Origin: Spirochaetota bacterium
GTDB lineage: Bacteria > Spirochaetota > UBA4802 > UB4802
Assembly: GCA_026414805.1 (NCBI GenBank)
Contig: JAOAIH010000001.1
Coordinates: 1 to 51,334 of the forward strand
Length of the DNA: 51,334 bases
Direction of reading: 5' to 3'
The position numbers and the translations under genes were made by a program. The notes under the pieces were generated by a model. That model was not told where the DNA came from, did not search any database, and saw only the letters and a list, made by a program, of their open reading frames with translations. Shown in pieces: positions 16,009 to 24,634 of this stretch (position 1 is the stretch's first letter; every line of letters begins with the position of its first letter).

Positions 16009-18027
16009 TTACACTTTTGCCACCTGCTGCAAGTTAGCTATCGCTAAAAATGCTTCATGAATAGCATCATTTATTTTTCCAATTTTTTTACAATCGCCAA
16101 GTATGCTGTATGCAATACCTAACTTTTTTAACTCATTTTCAAGTGGATTAACAGGTTTTGATCCAACTGCTATTACTACATTGTCAAATTCTTGATGTAT
16201 AGTATCATTTTGTTTAGTGTATACAACTGCTTTATCTTTAATCTCAATTACCGTAGCAGAAGTAATAACATTTATGCCATATTTTTCCATTTCCAGATTC
16301 AATATCCACCGTGTTGATCTCCCTACATCCTTGCCTATTGTAGGGAGCATTTCAATAATAGTCACTGCACTGGTTCCACGTGTAATTAATTCTTTTAAAT
16401 GGTCAACTGGCTCAGCATCAAAGAACATTAGAAAATGGAGCACTTCAGGTGATAATGTCCCTTTATTTGCAATAAACAATGCAGTTTCAATTCCAACAGC
16501 GCCTCCGCCTATTACCGCAACATTGCGACCTAATTTTGGGTTATTTCGCAATACATCCCAGGCTGAATACACATTCGGCAATTCTACACCTTTAATAGGA
16601 GGGGTGAGCGGCTCTGCACCAGTTGCAAGTATCACATGGTCAGGTTGTACCTCTTTTATCAGATCAATAGTCACAGTGGTACTGCAATATACTGGAATTG
16701 AATATTCCTCTATCATTGATTTATAATATCGTATAATTTCTAGCAATTCATGTTTATGTGGTGGTGCAGCAGCAATATGTAATTGCCCACCAATTTCTTG
16801 TTCTTTTTCATAAATTACAACATCATGGCCAGCCTCTTTTGCACGAACTGCAGCCTCTAGTCCACCAGGCCCTGCCCCCACAACCATAATCTTAAGAGGA
16901 CTTCGGGTTTTTTCAATTGACCTCTCAAACTCATAGCCCGCACGTGCATTTAGGATACATCCAACAGGCATACCGCTGAACAGTGTATCAGTACATCCTT
17001 GATTACATCCCACACATGGTCTGATAAGCTTTGCCTTACCATTTTGTGCTTTAATAGGCCAGTAAGGATCTGCAATTAGTACTCTTCCTAAATTGACCAT
17101 GTCTGCCATGCTATCTTTCAGTATTTTTTCCGCTTCATCTGGTGAGCTGATTCTATTTGAGGCCATAACCGGCACATTCACCACTCTCTTTATGTTTGCA
17201 GCTAAATATGCATATCCTGCTCTAGGCAATTCCATGGGCAGTTGCGGAACTTTTGCCTCATGCCAGCCACCTGTAACATTAATAATATCCACCCCTGCTT
17301 CTTCATATACCTTAGCAATTAATGGTGTCTCTCTGCTGGTGTTGCTTCCCGGTACAAAATCATTGCCTGCCATTCTAATGCTTACTGGAAAATCTTTGCC
17401 TACAGCCCTGCGCACTTTTTCAATAACTTCTCTTGGGAATCGTACTCTGTTTTCAAATGAGCCTCCATATTGATCTGTTCGTTTATTTGTTATGGGCGAT
17501 AGAAACTGAGTAATGAGGTACCCTGCTGATGCAATAATCTCAACACCGTCAAACCCTGCTTCCTTTGCACGAAGCGCAGCATCAACATACGCTTTCTGGA
17601 CAATTTCAATGTCCTCCAGAGTCATTTCTCGTGGAGTTTGTTTTGAGTATTTTGAATATACTGCAGAAGGTGCAATGGGCTGAACCCCATCGGTAAGCAT
17701 TGAATACGAATACGCTCCTGCATGAAATAGTTGAACAAATGTTCGAGCACCTTCACCTTTTATTATTTTAGTTAATTTTGCAAAATCAGGAATTCTATCA
17801 TCTGATGCCAACGAGAGAGCAATTCTCCCTGAGCCTGCAATATCTATTCCAACTGGCCCTACTGTCACAAGGCCTGCTCCACCTTTTGCTTTTTCTCTAA
17901 AATATTCATAATACCTATCATTTAAGGTTCCATCATACGAATACAGTAATCCTAATGCAGGATATGCAATTCTGTTTTTAATTTCTAAAGTATTAATTTT
18001 AATTGGTGTAAAAAGAAGTTGGTACAT
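16009..18027 (-). CDS. NADH:flavin oxidoreductase / 2,4-dienoyl-CoA reductase-like Fe-S flavoprotein
   Basis: The 672-residue protein has the FadH/BaiCD layout. Residues 1-330 form an FMN-binding TIM barrel (GVEIIASAGYLITQFLSPITNKRTDQYGGS at 161-190). Next is the 4Fe-4S motif C338-x2-C341-x3-C345-x11-C357, then an FAD/NAD(P) module with GAGPGGLEAA (384-393) and a second Rossmann motif, VIGGGAVGIETA. Such enzymes reduce conjugated double bonds in dienoyl-CoA, enoates or steroids. Near the fatty-acid ligase, dienoyl-CoA reduction during unsaturated fatty-acid breakdown is the simplest guess. AAGGAGG precedes the ATG, and a 21-bp palindrome sits right behind that Shine-Dalgarno. Confidence 0.88.
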   Translation of the reverse strand: MYQLLFTPIKINTLEIKNRIAYPALGLLYSYDGTLNDRYYEYFREKAKGGAGLVTVGPVGIDIAGSGRIALSLASDDRIPDFAKLTKIIKGEGARTFVQLFHAGAYSYSMLTDGVQPIAPSAVYSKYSKQTPREMTLEDIEIVQKAYVDAALRAKEAGFDGVEIIASAGYLITQFLSPITNKRTDQYGGSFENRVRFPREVIEKVRRAVGKDFPVSIRMAGNDFVPGSNTSRETPLIAKVYEEAGVDIINVTGGWHEAKVPQLPMELPRAGYAYLAANIKRVVNVPVMASNRISSPDEAEKILKDSMADMVNLGRVLIADPYWPIKAQNGKAKLIRPCVGCNQGCTDTLFSGMPVGCILNARAGYEFERSIEKTRSPLKIMVVGAGPGGLEAAVRAKEAGHDVVIYEKEQEIGGQLHIAAAPPHKHELLEIIRYYKSMIEEYSIPVYCSTTVTIDLIKEVQPDHVILATGAEPLTPPIKGVELPNVYSAWDVLRNNPKLGRNVAVIGGGAVGIETALFIANKGTLSPEVLHFLMFFDAEPVDHLKELITRGTSAVTIIEMLPTIGKDVGRSTRWILNLEMEKYGINVITSATVIEIKDKAVVYTKQNDTIHQEFDNVVIAVGSKPVNPLENELKKLGIAYSILGDCKKIGKINDAIHEAFLAIANLQQVAKV

Positions 18028-18037
18028 ACTTCCTCCT

Positions 18038-18058
18038 TAACATAACACTGTTATGTTA
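18038..18058. promoter_or_regulatory. Palindromic operator candidate before the flavin oxidoreductase
   Basis: A 21-bp perfect odd palindrome is centred on C18048, with inner part CATAACA-C-TGTTATG. It begins one base beyond the ribosome-binding site of the 16009-18027 gene. The form is typical of TetR or MarR operators. No regulator gene is adjacent, so the protein that binds it would be encoded elsewhere. Confidence 0.5.
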
Positions 18059-18250
18059 TGATTCTATCACACACTACAAGTATATTACAACTTTTTTTAA
18101 CAAATTAATAGTAAAAAATTTTCTCTATCAACTACCAACATATTCAAAATAATGTGCTACTATATATTTTAAATAGATTTTAATAATCATATATGTAAAT
18201 TTTAGTTTATATTTTTTCATTATATAACAACTAACAATGGAATACACTCA

Positions 18251-19114
18251 ATGATTACACAAAAAACAAAAGGCATATCCCTTATAGTACTTTCAGCAGT
18301 AACGTTTTCACTATCAACCGTATTTGCAAAGTATATAACTTCCACATCTTCAATCCATGCAATAGAAATATCTTTTGTTAGATTCCTTATTGGATTTATA
18401 ATTTCCTCAGGGTATATTTTTATCCATCATATGAGCATTAGGCCCAACAATGTACCACTGGTACTTACCAGGGCAATATCCAATACTGTTGCAGTGATAC
18501 TCTTTTTTGTTGGTGTTCAGTACACGACTGTTACAAATGCCAACATGCTTAATATGACCTATCTGGTGTTTGTATTTGTACTAGCGCCTTTTTTCAACAA
18601 GGAACCTTTAATAAAAACAAATTTTTTTTATTTAATATTAACACTTGCTGGAACCTATTTAGTGATACAACCCCATTATAGTACTATTAATATTGGTGAT
18701 GTGTACTCATTTCTTTCGGCAATTATATCTGCTATTGCAGTAGTTGCACTCCGCGAATCACGGAAATATGACACTACTCCCATCATATTATTTCACCTTA
18801 TGAGCATTGGCTTAATTATAAATGGCATTGCTATGATTCCAGTATTTGCTATTCCTGATACCACCACAAGTATATATATGCTGCTTTCAGGATTCAGCGC
18901 ATATTTAGGTCAGGCATTTTTCACAGCTGGCTTTAAATACATTGATGCAACAAGCGGTTCTATTCTTTCATCAAGCAGAATTTTTATTGCAGCATGGATG
19001 GGAATATACCTTTTCAATGATTCATTTGCTGCTAATATTGTGGTGGGAGGATTGTTAATCACTGTAGCCCTTATTGGTGTAAGCCTGCAGGGAACCGGTA
19101 GGGTACAGCATTAA
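18251..19114 (+). CDS. EamA/DMT-family transporter
   Basis: The 287-residue protein has about ten membrane helices in two related halves, starting KGISLIVLSAVTFSLSTVFAKYI and with the second half from about residue 150 (GDVYSFLSAIISAIAVVALRESRK). This is the drug/metabolite transporter family, which exports amino acids, nucleosides or other metabolites; substrate cannot be told. The Shine-Dalgarno is weak (GGAA before the ATG). It converges on the deacetylase-like gene with a 4-base overlap. Confidence 0.85.
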   Translation: MITQKTKGISLIVLSAVTFSLSTVFAKYITSTSSIHAIEISFVRFLIGFIISSGYIFIHHMSIRPNNVPLVLTRAISNTVAVILFFVGVQYTTVTNANMLNMTYLVFVFVLAPFFNKEPLIKTNFFYLILTLAGTYLVIQPHYSTINIGDVYSFLSAIISAIAVVALRESRKYDTTPIILFHLMSIGLIINGIAMIPVFAIPDTTTSIYMLLSGFSAYLGQAFFTAGFKYIDATSGSILSSSRIFIAAWMGIYLFNDSFAANIVVGGLLITVALIGVSLQGTGRVQH

Positions 19115-20055
19115 TCTTCTATAAAACCGCGCATCATCATATCAACACTGCTTGCCAGTGCCTCAAGGTCATATCCACCTTCAAGAAAGGCTATCATCCT
19201 GCCCCCACAGAATTCATTTGCCACCTGCTTTAATAAAACAGTAAATTTATAATATGACTCAGATGTAAGCCCTATATAAGATAATGGGTCAGCATTGTGA
19301 GCATCAAAACCTGCAGATATAAGAATAATATCCGGCTTAAATTTTGTTAATGCTGGGACTATATGGTTTTTGAAAACATCAAGATATTCCGGTTCACCTG
19401 TTCCAGCAGGCATTGGGAAGTTCAACGTATACCCTTCACCTTCGCCCTTACCCCTTTCACTGCGTGCACCTGTACCAGGATAATGGGGATATTGATGTGT
19501 GCTTATATACATTACGGTTTTATCACGTTCAAATGTATGTTGAGTACCATTGCCATGGTGAACATCCCAGTCCACTATTGCTATATTTTTTAATCCGTGC
19601 TCTACCTGCAAATATCTGGCTGCTATCGCTACATTATTGAATATGCAAAACCCTGCGGCATAATCATATTCAGCATGATGCCCAGGTGGTCGTATTGCAC
19701 AAAATCCACGAATTGCCTCCCCCGACATGATTGTGTCACACATATTGAGGCAACCCCCAACTGCAAAAAGTGCTACCTCATAAGACCGTTTGCATACCGC
19801 TGTGTCCATTGAATCCAGATAGTGGATACCGGATTCTATTTCCTGCTTGACCCTTTCAATATATTCAGTCGAATGAACCAGTTCAATATACCGCTTTGCA
19901 CCAATCTTTGGCTCAATTTTAATTAATGACTTATAATATGATTGCTGACGCAATCGTTGGTCTATAGCTGCTAGCCGTTCTGGCCTTTCCGGATGTCCCC
20001 ATCCTGTATCATGGTCCATGTATATAGGATCAAACAGGTATGCAGTAGGTACCAT
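19111..20055 (-). CDS. Histone-deacetylase-family amidohydrolase (acetylpolyamine/acetoin-utilisation type)
   Basis: This roughly 314-residue zinc hydrolase has all the family's active-site parts: RPPGHHAEYDYAAGFCIFNNVAIAARY (His-His pair), IVDWDVHHGNGTQHTF (zinc-binding Asp and His), SAGFDAHNADPLS (zinc Asp) and EGGYDLEAL. Bacterial class II members deacetylate acetylpolyamines or proteins such as acetyl-CoA synthetase. With several CoA ligases in the window, control of lysine acetylation is possible but unproven. I prefer ATG 20055 over GTG 20061 because GGGG ends five bases before that ATG. Confidence 0.9.
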   Translation of the reverse strand: MVPTAYLFDPIYMDHDTGWGHPERPERLAAIDQRLRQQSYYKSLIKIEPKIGAKRYIELVHSTEYIERVKQEIESGIHYLDSMDTAVCKRSYEVALFAVGGCLNMCDTIMSGEAIRGFCAIRPPGHHAEYDYAAGFCIFNNVAIAARYLQVEHGLKNIAIVDWDVHHGNGTQHTFERDKTVMYISTHQYPHYPGTGARSERGKGEGEGYTLNFPMPAGTGEPEYLDVFKNHIVPALTKFKPDIILISAGFDAHNADPLSYIGLTSESYYKFTVLLKQVANEFCGGRMIAFLEGGYDLEALASSVDMMMRGFIED

Positions 20056-20141
20056 ATACACCCCGCATAATCAATAGTAATCTTACAAAACAAAATAAAA
20101 TGTTCTATAAAAAGTCAAGAACTTTAAAATTATATCGGGAA

Positions 20142-20780
20142 TTATAAAGGGTACCGTACACCTAATCGTATAACCAGGCCAGACATATCTAGCTCTAAAT
20201 CACCACTTTTTAAAGGCAAACTTCTGTAGCCAGCTTCAGCATAAAAATCAACCTTTGAATCGCTCGCTGGTTTTAGTGATGCTCCAAATAACAATTCCCA
20301 CGATAATCCTGTAAACAGCTTGGTTATGGATTTTTCATTATATGATTTTCCAGTGTTGGAATCAGTAAAATCAGGCTGCGAGTAATGTAATACCATGAAT
20401 GAATAGCCAAGACCGATAGTTACAAATGGCGTTACATACAATTTATCTTTTAAATTTGGAAGGCGCACCTGCGCATTAAACATCATTGGAATTACATAAG
20501 CATTTGTATCGGCTTTGACATCAACATATACTGATCCTTCTTGTTTAACGCCAATTTTTCTATCCCACTTTATCCAGTAAAATCCAGATTCAAGTCCCGT
20601 TACAAAATATGGATCCAGTAGCCAGTTGTAATGCAATGATATATCTAATCCATATTTTGCAGGATCATCAGCATACGATGTTCCCAATGTCCCATTCAAT
20701 TCTGTATTAGCAGCAAATATAGAAGAACTTGTTAATACCATAATTATTACATAAATACTTACATAACTTTTCTTTTGCAT
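20142..20780 (-). CDS. Outer-membrane beta-barrel protein
   Basis: Signal peptide MQKKSYVSIYVIIMVLTSSSIFAA is followed by about 190 residues with alternating polar and aromatic/hydrophobic residues (LGTSYADD, LDISLHYNWLLDPYFVTGLESGFYWIKWD, FYAEAGYRSLPL) and ends LVIRLGVRYPL, a beta-signal-like C-terminus. About eight strands would fit an OmpA/OmpX-like porin-type barrel of unknown function. GAGGAT precedes the ATG, with a TTGACA at about 20833-20838 (minus strand) as the likely -35. It is monocistronic and divergent from the CsgG-like lipoprotein. Confidence 0.8.
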   Translation of the reverse strand: MQKKSYVSIYVIIMVLTSSSIFAANTELNGTLGTSYADDPAKYGLDISLHYNWLLDPYFVTGLESGFYWIKWDRKIGVKQEGSVYVDVKADTNAYVIPMMFNAQVRLPNLKDKLYVTPFVTIGLGYSFMVLHYSQPDFTDSNTGKSYNEKSITKLFTGLSWELLFGASLKPASDSKVDFYAEAGYRSLPLKSGDLELDMSGLVIRLGVRYPL

Positions 20781-21155
20781 ACTATCCTCTTATGTTAAAA
20801 ATTTTATTTACTTTACTCACAAAATCATCCTCTGTCAACACCAATTTAGTGCTAATAGAAACACCAATCTATTAATTGCATCTTTTGATTACTTTTTATT
20901 ATTTATTGTTGATTTTGTGGCTTTTCTAAATCTTTTAATTTTACCTAATAACGAGAATTATATACCATTTCTCATTTACGTTTAACTATAATGACATGAT
21001 TTATCGTGTTGATATAATATAACTATTTATCTATAGACCTGGATAAAATTCTTGATTATTTATCATAATTATTTAACTATTGTTTTCCATAAATTATTTA
21101 TATCATAATAGTACAACATATTACTAAAATTTAAAATTGAAAAAGGAATAATAGT
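20781..21155. other. AT-rich divergent intergenic region
   Basis: These 375 bases separate two divergent envelope genes. I see a minus-strand -35 TTGACA (20838-20833) for the beta-barrel gene and a plus-strand promoter at 20991-21018. No ORF or structured RNA stands out. Confidence 0.5.
20991..21018 (+). promoter_or_regulatory. Promoter for the CsgG-like lipoprotein gene
   Basis: ATGACA (20991-20996) and a consensus TATAAT (21013-21018) are separated by 16 bases. The 5' leader would be about 130 bases. Confidence 0.5.
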
Positions 21156-21779
21156 ATGAAAAAATTTATGGTAGCTTTTCTTTTTATTTTCACATTGTCG
21201 TGTACTTCCGTTGACAAGTCAGTATATATAAAAGACAAACAGGCATTGCAAAAGCCCATACGTATAGCTGTATTAACTTTTGTTGATGCACCAAAATATC
21301 CAGGTTCTGGTGTCCATATTGCTGATGCATTAACCAGTGAACTTGTGCAGATAGCAAACTGGGATTTGGTAGAACGCTCTCAAATAGAAAAAATTCTTAA
21401 AGAAAAATCCCTTGATATGACAGGATTAACTGATTCACAGCTTACAGATATAGGCAAATTAGCAAAAACAGATTATATTATTGTTGGCAGCGTTTCAGAT
21501 TATTATTACGATAGACAATTTTACATTGTGCCAAAAACAAAAATTGCGTTCAATGCAAGAATTATAAACACACAAACAGGTAGCATTGTGGGCACTCTTA
21601 GATATAACCGTGAAACCAATAAGAATGCCTGGTGTGGGTGTTGTTTATTGGGATGGTATTATCTTCCAATATTATTACTTACTGACCAGAATATTAACAC
21701 TGATGTAAGCAAAGCTGCTCGTGATGTGGTAAGAGCTATCGACAGGGATATAAGTGGTAAAAAAGGCTGCTGCATATAA
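21156..21779 (+). CDS. CsgG-like lipoprotein
   Basis: The 207-residue protein has a lipoprotein signal peptide (MKKFMVAFLFIFTLSC, Cys16). The body resembles the CsgG/LpoB/FlgO-type fold: IRIAVLTFVDAPKYPGSGVHIADALTSELVQIANWDLVERSQIEKILKEKSLD, then DIGKLAKTDYIIVGSVSDYY and ARIINTQTGSIVGTLRYN. Members assemble periplasmic or outer-membrane oligomers. Odd here is the C-terminal part: a Cys-rich hydrophobic stretch (WCGCCLLGWYYLPILLL, about 165-181) and the last residues KKGCCI. The stretch lies where CsgG has its pore-forming segments only in a loose sense. Convergent with the 56-residue ORF at 21788. Confidence 0.82.
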   Translation: MKKFMVAFLFIFTLSCTSVDKSVYIKDKQALQKPIRIAVLTFVDAPKYPGSGVHIADALTSELVQIANWDLVERSQIEKILKEKSLDMTGLTDSQLTDIGKLAKTDYIIVGSVSDYYYDRQFYIVPKTKIAFNARIINTQTGSIVGTLRYNRETNKNAWCGCCLLGWYYLPILLLTDQNINTDVSKAARDVVRAIDRDISGKKGCCI

Positions 21780-21787
21780 TACCTTTT

Positions 21788-21958
21788 TTACTGATAGCTG
21801 TCAATAATGGTTCCCAGTCCTTCTACACTGACACGTGAAGCTACAGTAGTTTTTACCAGTTTTTCGCTTAAGCCTGTTCTTACTGCCGCAAGCCCTTTAA
21901 GCAAATTATTGAGCTGCTCTATGCTCTGCTCTATTGCTGTAATATGCTGCGCCATCAT
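21788..21958 (-). CDS. Small hypothetical protein, 56 residues
   Basis: The start is ATG 21958, set by AAGGAGG five bases upstream; the in-frame ATG at 21982 lacks a ribosome-binding site. The product, MMAQHITAIEQSIEQLNNLLKGL..., is helical, with hydrophobic residues spaced three and four apart in the first half (a likely short coiled coil) and a Ser/Val/Gly-rich tail. I recognise no family. The stop lies eight bases from the convergent CsgG-like stop. The good Shine-Dalgarno and tight packing argue that it is real. Confidence 0.55.
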   Translation of the reverse strand: MMAQHITAIEQSIEQLNNLLKGLAAVRTGLSEKLVKTTVASRVSVEGLGTIIDSYQ

Positions 21959-22276
21959 GACACCCTCCTTTGTGTCAAACATTAATTTCTATTTGCAATA
22001 TCGACTAATTCTGCTATAATCTTAATACTATATTTTTTTTAAAAATTTGCGTAACATTTATGAAATACTTCCACAGAATTAGATACTATCAGGACAAAAT
22101 TTGATCAAAATTAAAAATAAAATCCATATTTCATTACTGCCCAAAGCAATAACACTGGGGAGGGTAAGGCTATATATAGAAAGTAACAATAAGGTTATCT
22201 ATTACTATATATTGTAATTATTTTAATATATACTAAGTTTTAACAATTAAAGAGTCCCAAGAGGTATGGTTGTGTT
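21959..22276. other. Intergenic region between the small ORF and dsbD
   Basis: These 318 AT-rich bases should hold divergent promoters for the 56-residue ORF and dsbD. I find no clear -35/-10 pair, no ORF with a ribosome-binding site and no structured RNA. Confidence 0.4.
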
Positions 22277-24094
22277 ATGAATACTCAACAGTTATTAAAG
22301 ACAATGCTTTTGGTTATAATTATTTTCCCATTATACTATGTTTATGCTGATGTTCCAGTTGTCATATATCCAGATAGGGAAGTTGTACTAGTAAAGCCTC
22401 AATCAAAAGCCTGTGCCATCATACATGTACAGTTACCACAAAAAGGCTACATATACGCAAATCCAAAAGGTGAAGGAACTGGAAAAGCAACGATTGCAGT
22501 TGCACTTTCATCTCCACCAATTATTCCCAAAAATACGCGATATCTTCCAGGAATTTTTTACATCTCTCCCCTTGATAGAAAACCTGTGTATATCTACAAA
22601 AATCAAACTTCACTATGTATTCCTTTTGAAGTGCATACAATAAAGGAAGGTACTTATTTACTATCAATCACAGTTGAAGCATTATTCTGTGATGATGTAT
22701 CCTGCACTCCGATACGCAAAACTATCGCCCAAACAATTAAAGTTGATACTTCAGCTCCCGAATTTGATACTTCAGTCTGTGAACGTTACATGGAACCACA
22801 GCATATCCCCATAAACAAGGATACAACGGCTTCATTGAGCAATTTCAAGGTTATAGAGACAGCAAGTTCATCTTTGAGCATACTGCAAGCTGTTGTTTTT
22901 GGTATAATAGCTGGTTTTTTGCTTAACTTCATGCCATGTGTCCTTCCTGTGATCAGCTTAAAAATTATGAGCTTCATATCGCATGGTAATAATAACCCAC
23001 GCAGTATTCAAACAATGGGCGTGCTCTTTACTGCTGGTATACTTACCTCATTTGTGGTGCTGGCTTCACTTGCCGCTTTTGCCGGATACAACTGGGGTCA
23101 ACTTTTCCAGCATCAAATGTTTGTTATTATTATGGCTGCAATAATCTTTGCCCTTGCCTTATCATTTTTTGGTGTTTTTACATTTAATATTCCCAACATT
23201 CCGCAACTACAAAGTACCAATGTATACCTTGATTCATACTTCAAAGGCATAATAGCTACGCTGCTTGCAACTCCCTGCAGCGGTCCGTTTCTAGGAGCAA
23301 CGCTGGCATGGTCACTTACACAACACCCAGTAATCATATTTATGGTTTTTATCAACATTGGATTAGGGATGTCACTTCCATACATTGTGTTGTCATTTTA
23401 TCCTTCACTGGTTAGATTTATTCCAAAGCCCGGCGACTGGATGATAGCGTTTGAACAATTCATGGGATTTTTGCTTGTTGGCACTACTATCTATCTTATT
23501 ACCTTACTTGATTTCAGTTTACTTACAAAATCACTCTGGTTTATTCTGGTTTTGTCTGTTGCCTTGTGGCAGTGGGGTCGGTATGGTAATATAACTAAAC
23601 CAGTTATACAAAGGATAATTTCGTTGGTTCTACTTGTTATACTTGTCATCATATCATCATATTTACTATTCTTTTATCAAAAAAAAGGCACTGCAAATGA
23701 TATTATCTACAAATCATTTAATTGGGAAGCGATAGTATCCAGCAAGAACTCTCAAATATCAATGGTAGTATTCACTGCTGATTGGTGCCCCAACTGCAAA
23801 TTTGTTGAGGCTACAGCATTAGCATCCTCTGATGTGATTAATTTTATTCACGCCAACAATATTAAGGTATACAAAGCTGATATCACTACAAAGAATGAGC
23901 AGGCAGAAAATATTTTGCAAAGTTTGGGATCACGTTCAATACCTTTTGTGGCAATATTCCCACAAGGGGAAAACTTTTTGCGTCCTGTTATTTTACGGGA
24001 TATATATACAGCAAACGATCTATTGAAAGCTTTACAAAAGGCAGCTGAATTAAGCCAACAATCCACGGTGCCTCATATTATACCCATACCTTAA
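22277..24094 (+). CDS. dsbD: Thiol:disulfide interchange protein DsbD
   Basis: The 605-residue protein carries electrons from cytoplasmic thioredoxin to periplasmic disulfide reductases. A signal peptide (to about 24) leads to the periplasmic alpha domain with the Cys pair C138-x4-C143. The eight-helix membrane domain has its pair in NFMPCVLPV (C221) and ATPCSGPF (C334). The C-terminal thioredoxin-like gamma domain has ADWCPNCKF (CPNC at 504-507). All six redox cysteines are present. AGAGGT is about eleven bases before the ATG, a weak start context. It is followed nine bases later by the YkgJ-like gene, so the two are co-transcribed. Confidence 0.93.
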   Translation: MNTQQLLKTMLLVIIIFPLYYVYADVPVVIYPDREVVLVKPQSKACAIIHVQLPQKGYIYANPKGEGTGKATIAVALSSPPIIPKNTRYLPGIFYISPLDRKPVYIYKNQTSLCIPFEVHTIKEGTYLLSITVEALFCDDVSCTPIRKTIAQTIKVDTSAPEFDTSVCERYMEPQHIPINKDTTASLSNFKVIETASSSLSILQAVVFGIIAGFLLNFMPCVLPVISLKIMSFISHGNNNPRSIQTMGVLFTAGILTSFVVLASLAAFAGYNWGQLFQHQMFVIIMAAIIFALALSFFGVFTFNIPNIPQLQSTNVYLDSYFKGIIATLLATPCSGPFLGATLAWSLTQHPVIIFMVFINIGLGMSLPYIVLSFYPSLVRFIPKPGDWMIAFEQFMGFLLVGTTIYLITLLDFSLLTKSLWFILVLSVALWQWGRYGNITKPVIQRIISLVLLVILVIISSYLLFFYQKKGTANDIIYKSFNWEAIVSSKNSQISMVVFTADWCPNCKFVEATALASSDVINFIHANNIKVYKADITTKNEQAENILQSLGSRSIPFVAIFPQGENFLRPVILRDIYTANDLLKALQKAAELSQQSTVPHIIPIP

Positions 24095-24103
24095 GGTTTT
24101 ACA

Positions 24104-24634
24104 ATGCAATCGCTCAGATATTACCAGGAACTTATACAAAAGATTGATGCATTTACTGCTTCGGTTGTTTCAACATATTCTACAATGTTGCACTGTAGAG
24201 AGGGTTGCAGCAGTTGCTGTATACTGGAAAGCATAATGCCAGTAGAAGTTGTGCCAATATTAAAATGGTACGTAGTACAACCTGTATCAGTACAAAACTC
24301 CATTATGCAGAATAATTCCAACTCTTGTATATTTTTACTTCATGATAGCTGTTTAATCTATCCCCACCGACCAATTATTTGTAGAACCCATGGATATCCG
24401 GTTGCAATAAACAATACAGTGGATATCTGTCCACTTAATAGTGGGATAATCTTTGAGCCACAATATATTCTTAATCTTGAAAACTGCAACACAATGCTTG
24501 CAGCTATTAATATATTATTCATAAAAGAAATAGCAATTCCTGCACTTCAAAAAGAGCGTATTAATTTACGAACGTTTTTTCAAAGCCCTGAAACCGATAT
24601 CCCTTCTATAGTGCATGCCCTCAAAGGATATTGA
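24104..24634 (+). CDS. YkgJ-family cysteine-cluster protein
   Basis: The 176-residue protein has the family's metal-binding cysteines: HCREGCSSCC (about 31-40), then CIFLLHDSCLIYPHRPIICRTHGYP and further Cys at CPLN and NCN. Members are thought to bind zinc or an Fe-S cluster; their role is unknown. Nine bases after dsbD it may share the redox theme. The last 69 bases overlap the convergent purD gene, so its final 22 codons are antisense to purD's. Confidence 0.82.
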   Translation: MQSLRYYQELIQKIDAFTASVVSTYSTMLHCREGCSSCCILESIMPVEVVPILKWYVVQPVSVQNSIMQNNSNSCIFLLHDSCLIYPHRPIICRTHGYPVAINNTVDICPLNSGIIFEPQYILNLENCNTMLAAINILFIKEIAIPALQKERINLRTFFQSPETDIPSIVHALKGY

